DNA from: Chitinophagaceae bacterium
Lineage (GTDB): Bacteria; Bacteroidota; Bacteroidia; Chitinophagales; Chitinophagaceae
NCBI GenBank assembly: GCA_016720565.1
Contig: JADKKJ010000008.1
Coordinates: forward strand, 1-9,357
Length of the DNA: 9,357 nucleotides
Direction: 5' to 3'
Made by a program: the position numbers and the translations under genes. The notes below the pieces were generated by a model that made no database searches, was not told where the DNA came from, and saw only the letters and a list, made by a program, of their open reading frames with translations. Shown one piece after another: positions 1 through 6,727 of this stretch; within the stretch, counting starts at the first letter, position 1; every line of letters begins with the position of its first letter.

Positions 1-1116
1 CAATGTATCTGCATCTAACGCACCTGTGGCCAGCATGGGATTATAGGTATCAATAATTTTATCGGCAGGGTAAGTTGCAATAACATAATCAACCAACGGT
101 TTCACATTTACCGGCTTTTCATAAAAAGGTAAAGCATGATACACTTGTATTCCTGCTGCTATGAACCTATTTACAATGGTGTCATAATCTGCTGTATATT
201 GAGCAAAAGTTCTACCTGAACGAATATCATTGCTTCCCAAAGCCATTAATACAGCTTTTGGACTTAGTGATATAATTTGATTGGTTGTACTTAGTGCGTT
301 TTGTAACTGGAACCCCGGAGCCGCATAAATATCTGTATTCTTATATTTAGCTTGCAGCATTTGAGCATAACCATCAGAATAATTAGTTGATTGATAGGCG
401 CAGGTTTTACTATCACCTAAAATTAATAAATCCGGGTTTTTAATATCTTTTGAAAAAACAGAAATGCTATCAACTGAGAATAAACCTCCTTTTGAGAAGA
501 TTGCATATTTACCGTACCAACTTAATGAAGGGCTTGGGGAATAAATTGTATAATTATATGTAAGTCTTAATGGAGAAGCTTTAGTTGTTTGGTTATACGC
601 TTGCACGATTACATTTGCTCTTGTTTTCTCCAAAGAAAATATAATGGTATCACCAACAGAGAAAGCAAGGCCGGTAGAAGTAGTAAGCCCTACAACATTA
701 TCTAAAGTTATTTTACCTGAGTTTGCACCATTTGTCATGTTAAAGAAAGCGTACATTGCATATACACCGGTAGTACGAATACCCAAACCAAAACCGTAAG
801 AAGTGCTTGTTTTATCTCCTACTTTAAATCTTCCTGTGATAGTGAAATTTTCTAAAGCCGAATTACCTTTTATGTCGAGGCTTTGAGTATAAGTATTTGC
901 ACCGGCTGAAAAATTTAAATTACCACCGGAAACCGATACAGTTGCACCGTTTACATCGAATTTTGATAAGTCGGTAAAATTCTTTTCTTTGAAGAAATTG
1001 CCGTAATAATCCGGAGTAGAAAATATACTATCTCTATCTATTACACCTACTACTCCGGTTCCTTCATCCCATGAAACTATTTTATCGGTAGAAAAAACCG
1101 ATTGGTGGAGTTTCAT
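1..1116 (-). CDS. SGNH/GDSL-type hydrolase of the tail-fibre region (3' end off window)
   Basis: This open frame starts at ATG 1116 and runs off the left edge after 372 codons without a stop. The C-terminal part has SGNH-hydrolase blocks: GDS at residues 234-236 (block I, nucleophile Ser236), a glycine in YAAPG that fits block II, and GSND at 294-297 (block III). The block V D-x-x-H motif would lie just past the window edge. Residues about 60-225 are beta-rich and resemble a lectin-like jelly roll (inference). SGNH enzymes are mostly esterases or deacetylases; in a phage fibre the likely substrate is acylated surface polysaccharide. The ATG lies 4 nt after an in-frame TAA in an A/T-rich context and overlaps the upstream gene by 35 bp. 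That gene could instead be the N-terminal half of the same protein, split by a frameshift in a T6 tract. The SGNH call is firm, the substrate is not. Confidence 0.85.
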   Translation of the reverse strand, partial: MKLHQSVFSTDKIVSWDEGTGVVGVIDRDSIFSTPDYYGNFFKEKNFTDLSKFDVNGATVSVSGGNLNFSAGANTYTQSLDIKGNSALENFTITGRFKVGDKTSTSYGFGLGIRTTGVYAMYAFFNMTNGANSGKITLDNVVGLTTSTGLAFSVGDTIIFSLEKTRANVIVQAYNQTTKASPLRLTYNYTIYSPSPSLSWYGKYAIFSKGGLFSVDSISVFSKDIKNPDLLILGDSKTCAYQSTNYSDGYAQMLQAKYKNTDIYAAPGFQLQNALSTTNQIISLSPKAVLMALGSNDIRSGRTFAQYTADYDTIVNRFIAAGIQVYHALPFYEKPVNVKPLVDYVIATYPADKIIDTYNPMLATGALDADTL

Positions 1117-1951
1117 AAATTAGTCTATTGTTGAAAAGTTTTGCTATTGTATCTTTCAAATAAAACCATATTTGTTCGTTCAAATTGTAATCGGGATTTA
1201 AACTAATAAGTACACTATCAGTATTTACAATTATAAAATTACTATTCGTATTACCAGTGCTTGTTAAACCTGCAGAGCCTGGATAAAGACCGATTGAACC
1301 GTATAAATTATTACCATTTAACGTATCAATTGTACTTACATTGAAATCACAATAGTATTCATGTTTTTTATAAAGTTCAAAATTGATAGCACTATCATAT
1401 ATCAAATGAGAACGATTTTCATCAATATCAAAAGAATTTCTCGCTACATCTAACCAAGTCAATGCACCAGCACTCCCACCAACACCCCCCACTAATGAAG
1501 TATCTCCATTAACTACCTGATATAAATTACCTCCCGAAATAAAAGTATTCTTAACCAGCCCACTACTATCCGCATTGAACTTTAAGGTGTCTTTTACTCC
1601 GGCATCTACATAAAGGGGCTGTTGTGTAAGGATGGTGTCGTTGTAATAATTTCTATCGCTTGACGAAACCTTCACAAAATTTGAATCTGCAATACCTCCT
1701 ACGAACTGCCATATTTCAATAGCCGAACCATTTAATATATAACCAACCTCCCCGATATGCCTCCGGGTGTTTGTAATAGCAGTTAAAAATTCAGCAGAAC
1801 TATTATATGGCACATGCTTGCCCGATGACAATTTATACTGCTTGGCATCCACTGATTGCTGTGCAGCTACTGTTAACCCTGAATTGATGTTATTTTGTGC
1901 TTGCCCCATAAAATGGAACAACACCAATAACATTGACAATATTTTTTTCAT
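1082..1951 (-). CDS. Secreted or fibre-like phage protein with Sec signal peptide
   Basis: 289 aa. Residues 1-19 form a clear signal peptide: MKK, a hydrophobic core LSMLLVLFHFM, then GQAQ with probable cleavage before N20. Residues about 28-96 resemble the small N-terminal module seen on many Bacteroidetes phage fibres: a DAKQY segment, then HVPYNSSAEF, RRHIGEVGYI and EIWQFVGG. Residues 97-160 hold short beta-strand segments such as SSSDRNYYND and PLYVDAGVKD. Residues 165-280 look like a beta-sandwich, possibly carbohydrate binding. The gene starts 29 bp after the previous stop in an A/T-rich leader. It ends abruptly in IGFFYR within the start of the SGNH frame. Removing one T from the T6 run at 1092-1097 would continue the protein into the SGNH frame, so this may be the N-terminal half of one fibre-esterase protein. 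The function is inferred from context. Confidence 0.75.
   Translation of the reverse strand: MKKILSMLLVLFHFMGQAQNNINSGLTVAAQQSVDAKQYKLSSGKHVPYNSSAEFLTAITNTRRHIGEVGYILNGSAIEIWQFVGGIADSNFVKVSSSDRNYYNDTILTQQPLYVDAGVKDTLKFNADSSGLVKNTFISGGNLYQVVNGDTSLVGGVGGSAGALTWLDVARNSFDIDENRSHLIYDSAINFELYKKHEYYCDFNVSTIDTLNGNNLYGSIGLYPGSAGLTSTGNTNSNFIIVNTDSVLISLNPDYNLNEQIWFYLKDTIAKLFNNRLIYETPPIGFFYR
1084..1102 (-). other. T6 tract inside a 6-bp hairpin at a possible frameshift junction
   Basis: On the minus strand the sequence is ATCGGT, TTTTTCT, ACCGAT: a perfect 6-bp inverted repeat with a 7-nt loop. The loop plus the last stem base makes a run of six T (plus-strand A at 1092-1097). The TAA of the upstream gene (1082-1084) overlaps the base of the stem. 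Reading with one T fewer, or a +1 shift, joins the upstream frame directly to the SGNH frame as GFF-STDKIVSWDEG. A -1 shift meets a stop within a few codons. The stem is short and may be chance. Confidence 0.4.
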
Positions 1952-1980
1952 GTAACCTGTTTTATTTTGCTTTTAAATTA

Positions 1981-2445
1981 TTATCTACTTAATACGATTG
2001 CTCCCGTGAATGATGTTTGATACCTTGTTAAATAAATCGTTTGCCCATCTCTTGTACTTTTAAACCACACATTCAAATCAGTAGCAAAATCCGGGTCTAT
2101 TGCCTGGTTTTGTTGCAACGGATTTCCAACTTCACTCCATAAAGTAAATGGCGCCTCTGCTGCCGGAACCTGTATAAACATTACTTTATCATCCTCATTG
2201 CCAAAATCCACTACTGTTATATTTCCTCCAGGAGTAAACGTGCCGGTTTGTTCCTGCGTGGCTGTAAAAACATCGTTCACAAAGCCTATAAACTCTTCTT
2301 CTGTCAATGGGTCTCCAGTAGTATCTGCTTCCGTAAACCCATAAAAGAAATTATCATCATCAATGGGTGGCTCTGGAGGTATGCCGGGCCCCAGTAAATT
2401 GCCACAACAATAATCTCTCACATTGGCTATATTGAATGGAATCAT
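1981..2445 (-). CDS. Small probable virion protein of unknown function
   Basis: 154 aa, not assigned to a named family. The N-terminal part has a cysteine pair (C13-C14 in RDYCCGN), a Pro/Gly-rich stretch (GPGIPPEPP) and an acidic segment up to about residue 51. The C-terminal 90 residues are beta-rich: GGNITVVDFGN, a segment ending FIQVP, LWSEVGNPLQQN, then YLTRYQTSFTGAIVLSR at the end. It starts at ATG 2445, 15 bp after the connector stop with an A/T-rich leader (GAATAAATAGTAAAA), and is followed 29 bp later by the signal-peptide fibre protein. The position between connector and fibre suggests a tail, adaptor or baseplate-type component, which is inference from order only. There is no signal peptide and no predicted membrane segment. 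Confidence 0.6.
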   Translation of the reverse strand: MIPFNIANVRDYCCGNLLGPGIPPEPPIDDDNFFYGFTEADTTGDPLTEEEFIGFVNDVFTATQEQTGTFTPGGNITVVDFGNEDDKVMFIQVPAAEAPFTLWSEVGNPLQQNQAIDPDFATDLNVWFKSTRDGQTIYLTRYQTSFTGAIVLSR

Positions 2446-2460
2446 TTTTACTATTTATTC

Positions 2461-3249
2461 TTAATCACAACAATGACCTTTTTTCTTTTTATCATAAACC
2501 CCATGCACCCATGGACTTTTTCTTTGCCAGCTTACTCCATTTCCATCATCATCACAATGACAGCGCTTACAGTTATACCCTGGAAAACTTCCCTTATGGT
2601 CGCAGAGCCATTCATGTGATGCTTCTATTAATGGATCAATCCTGTCCATTAGCATTTTATCCATCATCCACTTCACATCTTTTAGTTCTGCACTGGCTGC
2701 GCCCTGCCCATCATTTGTAATCGCTACGCTCTTTGGATTATTCTGCATCATACCCTGCGCTTCATACCTTATCCAGTTAACCGGAGATGCTACGTAAACC
2801 ACACATTCTGCCAATATCTTCCAGCCAAACTCAAACCACCATTCTTTCCAGTTATCGTCCTGCACAAACTCAATGGCGTTTATCATTTCGCCAACTTTCA
2901 ATACAATCGGCTCACCGCTATTACCAACATTTACCTGCGCCTCTAATGCTGCTTTGTTATCGGCTGTTACAATTTTATTTTTTGCATCCCGAAATTCATA
3001 GTAAAAGCTTTTGCACATTAATTTTTTCATAAACCGCTCCTCCGCTATAATTATAGCATCATCAAGTTTTTGAACACCGGGATCATTGCTCACCGGGCCC
3101 ATTTTAATTACCTCATCTGAAGTAATCAACACTTTGCGTGGTAATGGGTTAACCCTGTACACTTGCCTGGTTTTTGGTTTTTGTTTCTGAAATATATTTA
3201 TTGCCATTGGCCGCATCTTCTTCCATGCCTGCCATTTGCCTTGCTTCAT
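2461..3249 (-). CDS. Probable head-tail connector protein with C-terminal Cys/His cluster
   Basis: 262 aa from the longest start (ATG 3249). The body is mostly helical and Trp-rich, with the segment KLDDAIIIAEERFMKKLMCK (61-80), then WKEWWFEFGWKILAECVVY (134-152) and PVNWIRYEAQGMMQNN (156-171). It lies directly downstream of the portal, where a gp6-type connector or adaptor that seats on the portal ring is expected. The C-terminus carries C216, H218, C227, C230, H231, C232 and later C260-C261, which could bind zinc, followed by a basic KKKKGHCCD tail. The start is uncertain: ATG 3249 overlaps the portal by 101 bp, ATG 3207 (MAINIF) overlaps by 59 bp and has GAAGAAGA upstream, and GTG 3162 (VYRVNPLP) overlaps by 14 bp. 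One of the two later starts seems more natural. The connector role rests on position and overall character, not on a decisive motif. Confidence 0.65.
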   Translation of the reverse strand: MKQGKWQAWKKMRPMAINIFQKQKPKTRQVYRVNPLPRKVLITSDEVIKMGPVSNDPGVQKLDDAIIIAEERFMKKLMCKSFYYEFRDAKNKIVTADNKAALEAQVNVGNSGEPIVLKVGEMINAIEFVQDDNWKEWWFEFGWKILAECVVYVASPVNWIRYEAQGMMQNNPKSVAITNDGQGAASAELKDVKWMMDKMLMDRIDPLIEASHEWLCDHKGSFPGYNCKRCHCDDDGNGVSWQRKSPWVHGVYDKKKKGHCCD

Positions 3250-4525
3250 TTATTTTCATAAAGTCTGACGGGTTCAATTCACCCAGGAATGAGAATGGCA
3301 TTGTTTCTTCAAAAGCCCATTCATATTCCAAAACATCATTCTTATTAAACCAGTCGGCCCATATTTTTATAATGGGCTTTACCACTTTCTTTATTATTCG
3401 CTTACGCAACGGCGAAAGTGTTGTAGCCGATTTTAAATCCCACAAGCTGCGCAGGTATTGCCCTCCTTTACCTAACAGGCTTGAATCTGAAGTGGTAAAT
3501 TCTTTTGCCCACCCATTTGCGGATATTATTTTTTCTTCCACACGTTTATCAAATTCAATAAAGCTGCCCTCTTTCTGTGTTTCATATTTTACGAATTCAA
3601 AGTCTTCAATGCCGCCCTCTGAAGAAATGATTGCTATGCGGCCCTGCCTGCCATCGCCGGTGTGTGTTTCCAGGATGGTTTGTGCATTGAGCGCCGCTTC
3701 TTCCTGTGTCATTGCAGACTTTAATATCAATGCACCAGATAATACCATGTTGTTTTCAAACATGTCTATGTTGTACTGAGCGGCTTTACCCTCCAATACC
3801 TGGTACCTGAGTGAAGAAATACTTGCCGGCATTCCGTAATAATCAACGCCGCTGATTTCATTCTTAAAATGAAGCATGGTGCGCTCTTCGTTGCCCTCTT
3901 TAACCCAATTGTCTGTATCCTTTAAAGCATTGGGATTATAAAGTGGTATTTCCTTTTTTATTTTACTCTCAGGAGTGTACCCTTTTTTTGCAAAAGACTT
4001 GCTGATAATTACAGTGGTGGGATGTCCGGTTTGTTCGTTTATTTTTCCCAGCCTGCAATAAAGAATGGAATGGGTGTATATTTTTAAGTACCGGGTGTAT
4101 CCAATTTTGCCACGCACTACTTCAATAAATTGGTTTCCCATGGACCGCTCACCGTCTATGCATGATTTTAACAGATCGTCAAACGACTGATTGTTATTGT
4201 TCACACTTTCAAACCATTGTTTCAGTTCTTTGTTAATATCTACATTCGCTCTAAGCCCATTGCCTATTGAGCTTTCTGTAATAACCGAAATACATGAATT
4301 GTGTGTTGTGGATATAAGGCGGGCCTCTAATAACAGTGAGGGTAAATTATCATCGCCGCCTATGAATGGAATGTACCGCTTTCCGGTAACGGAATATGCA
4401 AATGTATCTGCCCCATACTGCAATGGTATGGGTGAGCCGGCATCTAACTTGATGGAGTTGGAAACATTAAGTCTCCCAAGGTTTTTAGTCCGTGAAATAT
4501 CTTCTTTGTTGGCATCATTTGGCAT
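3149..4525 (-). CDS. Phage portal protein (HK97 gp3-like)
   Basis: 458 aa, a normal length for this family. Portal proteins form the dodecameric ring at one capsid vertex through which DNA is packaged and ejected, and to which the connector and tail attach. The clearest evidence is residues 229-268: DYYGMPASISSLRYQ, then GKAAQYNIDMFENNMVLSGAL, the conserved portal core in which a YYG-x-P turn precedes a long helix and an N-rich segment. Upstream, residues 55-95 (GGDDNLPSLLLEARLIS, then ISVITESSIGNGL) match the N-terminal region in which successive helices lead into a Gly-rich turn. Residues 325-375 include a segment around LLGKGGQYLRSLWD, typical of the stem and wing region, and the C-terminus is a Lys- and Gln-rich tail. 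The start ATG 4525 follows the stop of the 89-aa gene by 3 bp. Unusually, it lies downstream of the capsid gene. Confidence 0.88.
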   Translation of the reverse strand: MPNDANKEDISRTKNLGRLNVSNSIKLDAGSPIPLQYGADTFAYSVTGKRYIPFIGGDDNLPSLLLEARLISTTHNSCISVITESSIGNGLRANVDINKELKQWFESVNNNNQSFDDLLKSCIDGERSMGNQFIEVVRGKIGYTRYLKIYTHSILYCRLGKINEQTGHPTTVIISKSFAKKGYTPESKIKKEIPLYNPNALKDTDNWVKEGNEERTMLHFKNEISGVDYYGMPASISSLRYQVLEGKAAQYNIDMFENNMVLSGALILKSAMTQEEAALNAQTILETHTGDGRQGRIAIISSEGGIEDFEFVKYETQKEGSFIEFDKRVEEKIISANGWAKEFTTSDSSLLGKGGQYLRSLWDLKSATTLSPLRKRIIKKVVKPIIKIWADWFNKNDVLEYEWAFEETMPFSFLGELNPSDFMKINEARQMAGMEEDAANGNKYISETKTKNQASVQG

Positions 4526-4528
4526 CCA

Positions 4529-4798
4529 CTATTCATTTTCTTTGTTTGAGCTTTTATAACTGCTCCTTGCCTTTGATTTTTCTTCCTGCTTTTTTTCAAA
4601 GACCTCTGTCTTTAAAGTCTCTATTTCTGCAGCTGTTGGTACTTCTTCAAACATTTCGAGCAAATACATAATGCCTTGCTCTTTTGCGAGTTCATACAAC
4701 AAATGCAAATCATTCCGCAACCCAAGAGGTAAAGCGGAATGATTGAAACCGATAACAATATTTTTATACTGTTCTTTTACTTTAATAGCTTTGCCCAT
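4529..4798 (-). CDS. Small uncharacterised phage protein
   Basis: 89 aa, family not recognised. The first 55 residues look like a compact helical unit (IKVKEQYKNIVIGFNHSALP, then LGLRNDLHLLYELAKEQGIM), followed by MFEEVP. The remaining 34 residues are a highly charged, probably flexible or coiled-coil tail rich in Lys, Glu and Ser (VFEKKQEEKSKARSSYKSSN). It starts 10 bp after the stop of the tube-like protein and ends 3 bp before the portal start, so it is almost certainly co-translated with them. It is the only gene here ending in TAG. Position suggests a small head-tail or tail-assembly accessory protein, but nothing in the sequence proves it. Confidence 0.65.
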   Translation of the reverse strand: MGKAIKVKEQYKNIVIGFNHSALPLGLRNDLHLLYELAKEQGIMYLLEMFEEVPTAAEIETLKTEVFEKKQEEKSKARSSYKSSNKENE

Positions 4799-4808
4799 AA
4801 CTTATTGT

Positions 4809-5636
4809 TTAGGTGGCAGGTGCAATGAAAGGCGCCAGTGAAGCAATTCCACCGGTGAATTCATACGGTAGCCTTAAATAATTGCCTGTAAAAACAAGGT
4901 TGCCTCCGTTAAATGCCGTGAAGTTCACACCAGGCGTGAATGTGCTACCATTCTGTCTTATTTTCCATTTGGGCAACCGGGCATCGCCTACATATAATTC
5001 ACCCATAACAAGAATTTTATTGTCGTTGGTAAACATGATGAACAGCAACTGGCAACAAGTGGCCGCTGCATCAAGTTTTTTGGAAAAATTTGTCAATTTC
5101 TGGCTGAACTGCCCTACCTGTGCTTTGATTTCATAGGCATAACTGCTGCTGGTTTCAAAACTTTGTGTAGCCACCAAATCAAGGGTATCGTCCAGTGCGT
5201 CTATCTCATATAGATAAGCGCCTCCGGCTGCACTGGCTGCGGCCGGAACGATTGTTACTGTTGGGGCAGATGAATAGCCTGTACCCGGGGCAGTTACTGT
5301 AATACCTGTTATCACCCCAGCAGAAATGGTTGCTGTGGCTGTAGCGCCTGAGCCGCCGCCTCCTGAAATGGTAACCGTAGGAGCTAAGATATAACCGGTG
5401 CCGGGAGCGGTAACCGTTATTGTATCTACTTCGGTACCGTCTAATACGGCAGTAGCAGTACCGCCTGAGCCAAATGATTTATAGGCGATGGCAGAATATC
5501 CGGAAGCTTCTCCATCTAACAGGGCCCCCTCGGTAAAAACGAAGTCGTTTGCATCAGCCACATACAGGTTGCTAATACCGCCCACTAAGGCGGAACACGC
5601 CCGTTTGTAACCTTTTACTGAACAAACTATACTCAT
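4809..5636 (-). CDS. Probable tail-tube-like structural protein with inserted GxGY repeats
   Basis: 275 aa. The N-terminus (GYKRACSALVGGISNLYVAD, 9-28) and the C-terminal half fit the pattern I associate with Bacteroidetes major tail or tube proteins. The C-terminal half runs from YEIDALDD at 143-150 through KWKIRQNG at 223-230 and GGNLVFTGNYLRLPYEFTGG at 244-263. That pattern is a VGGI-x-x-(L/V)Y strand, a long beta domain and a closing strand. Residues about 56-131 are a foreign-looking insertion of two tandem glycine-rich beta repeats with the motif PGTGY-x-x-APTVTI, splitting AIAYKS from GGAYLYEID. The same repeat occurs in the protein upstream of the capsid gene. The start ATG 5636 has an extremely A/T-rich leader and no Shine-Dalgarno. 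An alternative role is a second head protein; tube is preferred from the pattern only. Confidence 0.6.
   Translation of the reverse strand: MSIVCSVKGYKRACSALVGGISNLYVADANDFVFTEGALLDGEASGYSAIAYKSFGSGGTATAVLDGTEVDTITVTAPGTGYILAPTVTISGGGGSGATATATISAGVITGITVTAPGTGYSSAPTVTIVPAAASAAGGAYLYEIDALDDTLDLVATQSFETSSSYAYEIKAQVGQFSQKLTNFSKKLDAAATCCQLLFIMFTNDNKILVMGELYVGDARLPKWKIRQNGSTFTPGVNFTAFNGGNLVFTGNYLRLPYEFTGGIASLAPFIAPAT
5244..5471 (-). repeat. Tandem GxGY/APTVTI repeat block inside the tube-like gene
   Basis: This block encodes two consecutive repeats of about 37 residues (residues 56-131 of the tube-like protein). Each has the order GSGGTATA or GSGATATAT, then (D/G)TITVT or GITVT, APGTGY and APTVTI. 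The DNA is visibly richer in G+C than the flanks. Plus-strand positions 5359-5405 match 6918-6964 in the other repeat-bearing gene at 39 of 47 bases by my hand alignment, so the two blocks are related at DNA level and not only by protein convergence. Confidence 0.8.
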
Positions 5637-5669
5637 TGTATTAAATTTTAATTATTATTAAAAATTTTA

Positions 5670-6692
5670 TTAAAAACTGGTGATGGCCAGTACAGAGTGC
5701 TGTGGTGCAGCTATCTGTGTACCACCACGGAAATGTATCTGACGTTTCCAAACATCATGGTCCTGGCTGTACCAAACCCTTACAGCTTCGTTGCGGCGTG
5801 GACCACCACCATAGCTGCTATCTGTTTTATACAGGAAGTTTCCACGAAGCGTGAGAATGGCAGCGTGAGCCTGTGTACCACCATTGAGCGATTTAAGTAC
5901 ACCATTCCACCGTTTCCATTTTACTTCGATGCCTTTATAATAAAGTTTTGCGTGGCCAGCCTGCAGGTCGCTCAATGAAAGGGCTCCATTATTAGTACCT
6001 GAAAGCAACCATTCACCATAAGCATCGTAAATTTTCTTATTTACATAAAATGCTTTATCTGCATCATCGAATGCATCCAGTAATTCATCCTGCCCTGCAT
6101 AAAGAGCAGATAATACAGCCACTGCACCGGCAGCGCTTATGGTGCCAGCTGCTATGCTGATAGGAGTTTCTACAATTCCTTCGGAAACATAATTTAGGTA
6201 CTGTGTCCAGATGCCATCAAATTTGTTCCATGATATCAATCCGTTGGGATCTGATGTGCGGGTGATGTCTCCAAAATATTTATTGGTGTAAATATCTGTG
6301 GCCACACCTTTGCTCATGATGGGCATAATTTGCTCACCAAAGATTTCCCAGTTTTGCTGTTCGTAATCTTCAAAGCATCCCTGATAAAATTCTTCCTGGC
6401 AATCTTCTGTTGCGGCATACAATTCTTCATCGCTGATGAATCGTTTGCCAAGCTTTGCCACGGGAGAATATATGAGCTTACAGGTGGCATCCCTGCGCTT
6501 AATGAGGTTGTTTCCGCCAAAGATGTCAATAATTGGCACCCTGTGCTTAGGGCTGTCAACTACCATCCAGTCTCCTTCCTCATCGGAAGGAACCGGCACT
6601 CCGTTGCCATCGAGTATATCGCCAAACATTGGTTGTACCACATACGTGTGGAACGCAAAAGGGCTTACGATAAATGGTTGTAATGTTACCAT
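5670..6692 (-). CDS. Probable major capsid protein (HK97 fold)
   Basis: 340 aa, within the usual range for HK97-type capsid proteins. It follows the protease-scaffold gene and one small gene, the place where the capsid gene is expected. The N-terminal 130 residues contain acidic helical stretches (SDEELYAATEDCQEEFYQ), and residues 140-180 hold a strand and turn region (FGDITRTSDPNGLISWNKFD). A long helix (AGQDELLDAFDDADKAFYVN, then KKIYDAYGEWLLS) resembles the spine helix. Then comes the peripheral-domain pattern LYYKGIEVKWKRW, in which a Y-x-G-I-x-V segment follows a short loop, as in many Bacteroidetes phage capsids. The C-terminal domain ends in HSVLAITSF. Unlike its neighbours on both sides it has no inserted GxGY repeats. 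The start ATG 6692 has an A-rich leader. The capsid call rests on pattern and position; an alignment was not possible. Confidence 0.75.
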   Translation of the reverse strand: MVTLQPFIVSPFAFHTYVVQPMFGDILDGNGVPVPSDEEGDWMVVDSPKHRVPIIDIFGGNNLIKRRDATCKLIYSPVAKLGKRFISDEELYAATEDCQEEFYQGCFEDYEQQNWEIFGEQIMPIMSKGVATDIYTNKYFGDITRTSDPNGLISWNKFDGIWTQYLNYVSEGIVETPISIAAGTISAAGAVAVLSALYAGQDELLDAFDDADKAFYVNKKIYDAYGEWLLSGTNNGALSLSDLQAGHAKLYYKGIEVKWKRWNGVLKSLNGGTQAHAAILTLRGNFLYKTDSSYGGGPRRNEAVRVWYSQDHDVWKRQIHFRGGTQIAAPQHSVLAITSF

Positions 6693-6727
6693 CGGTTTAA
6701 GTTTTTAATCTGTTTTTATAAAAAAAA

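Noticed and set aside
1092..1097. Classical -1 ribosomal slippage at the T6 tract
   Set aside because: The -1 frame reaches a stop within a few codons; only +1 (or -2) leads into the SGNH frame.
1..1951. Target of a diversity-generating retroelement
   Set aside because: A fibre gene is a plausible target, but no reverse transcriptase or template repeat is present in this window.
3174..3779. Open frame of 201 codons on the plus strand
   Set aside because: It is antisense to the portal gene and its translation shows no recognisable domain; the portal frame on the other strand is convincing.
5244..5471. CRISPR-like or DNA-level tandem repeat
   Set aside because: Repeats keep the reading frame and encode protein beta repeats; there are no spacers and no constant repeat unit.
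6314..6559. Minus-strand 81-codon frame inside the capsid gene
   Set aside because: It is an out-of-frame shadow with no domain, and the capsid frame continues throughout.
6713..6724. TTTTTATAAAAA palindrome and T-rich run after the pre-capsid gene as a terminator
   Set aside because: The stem would be A/T only, and the next gene starts at once, so a terminator is unlikely.
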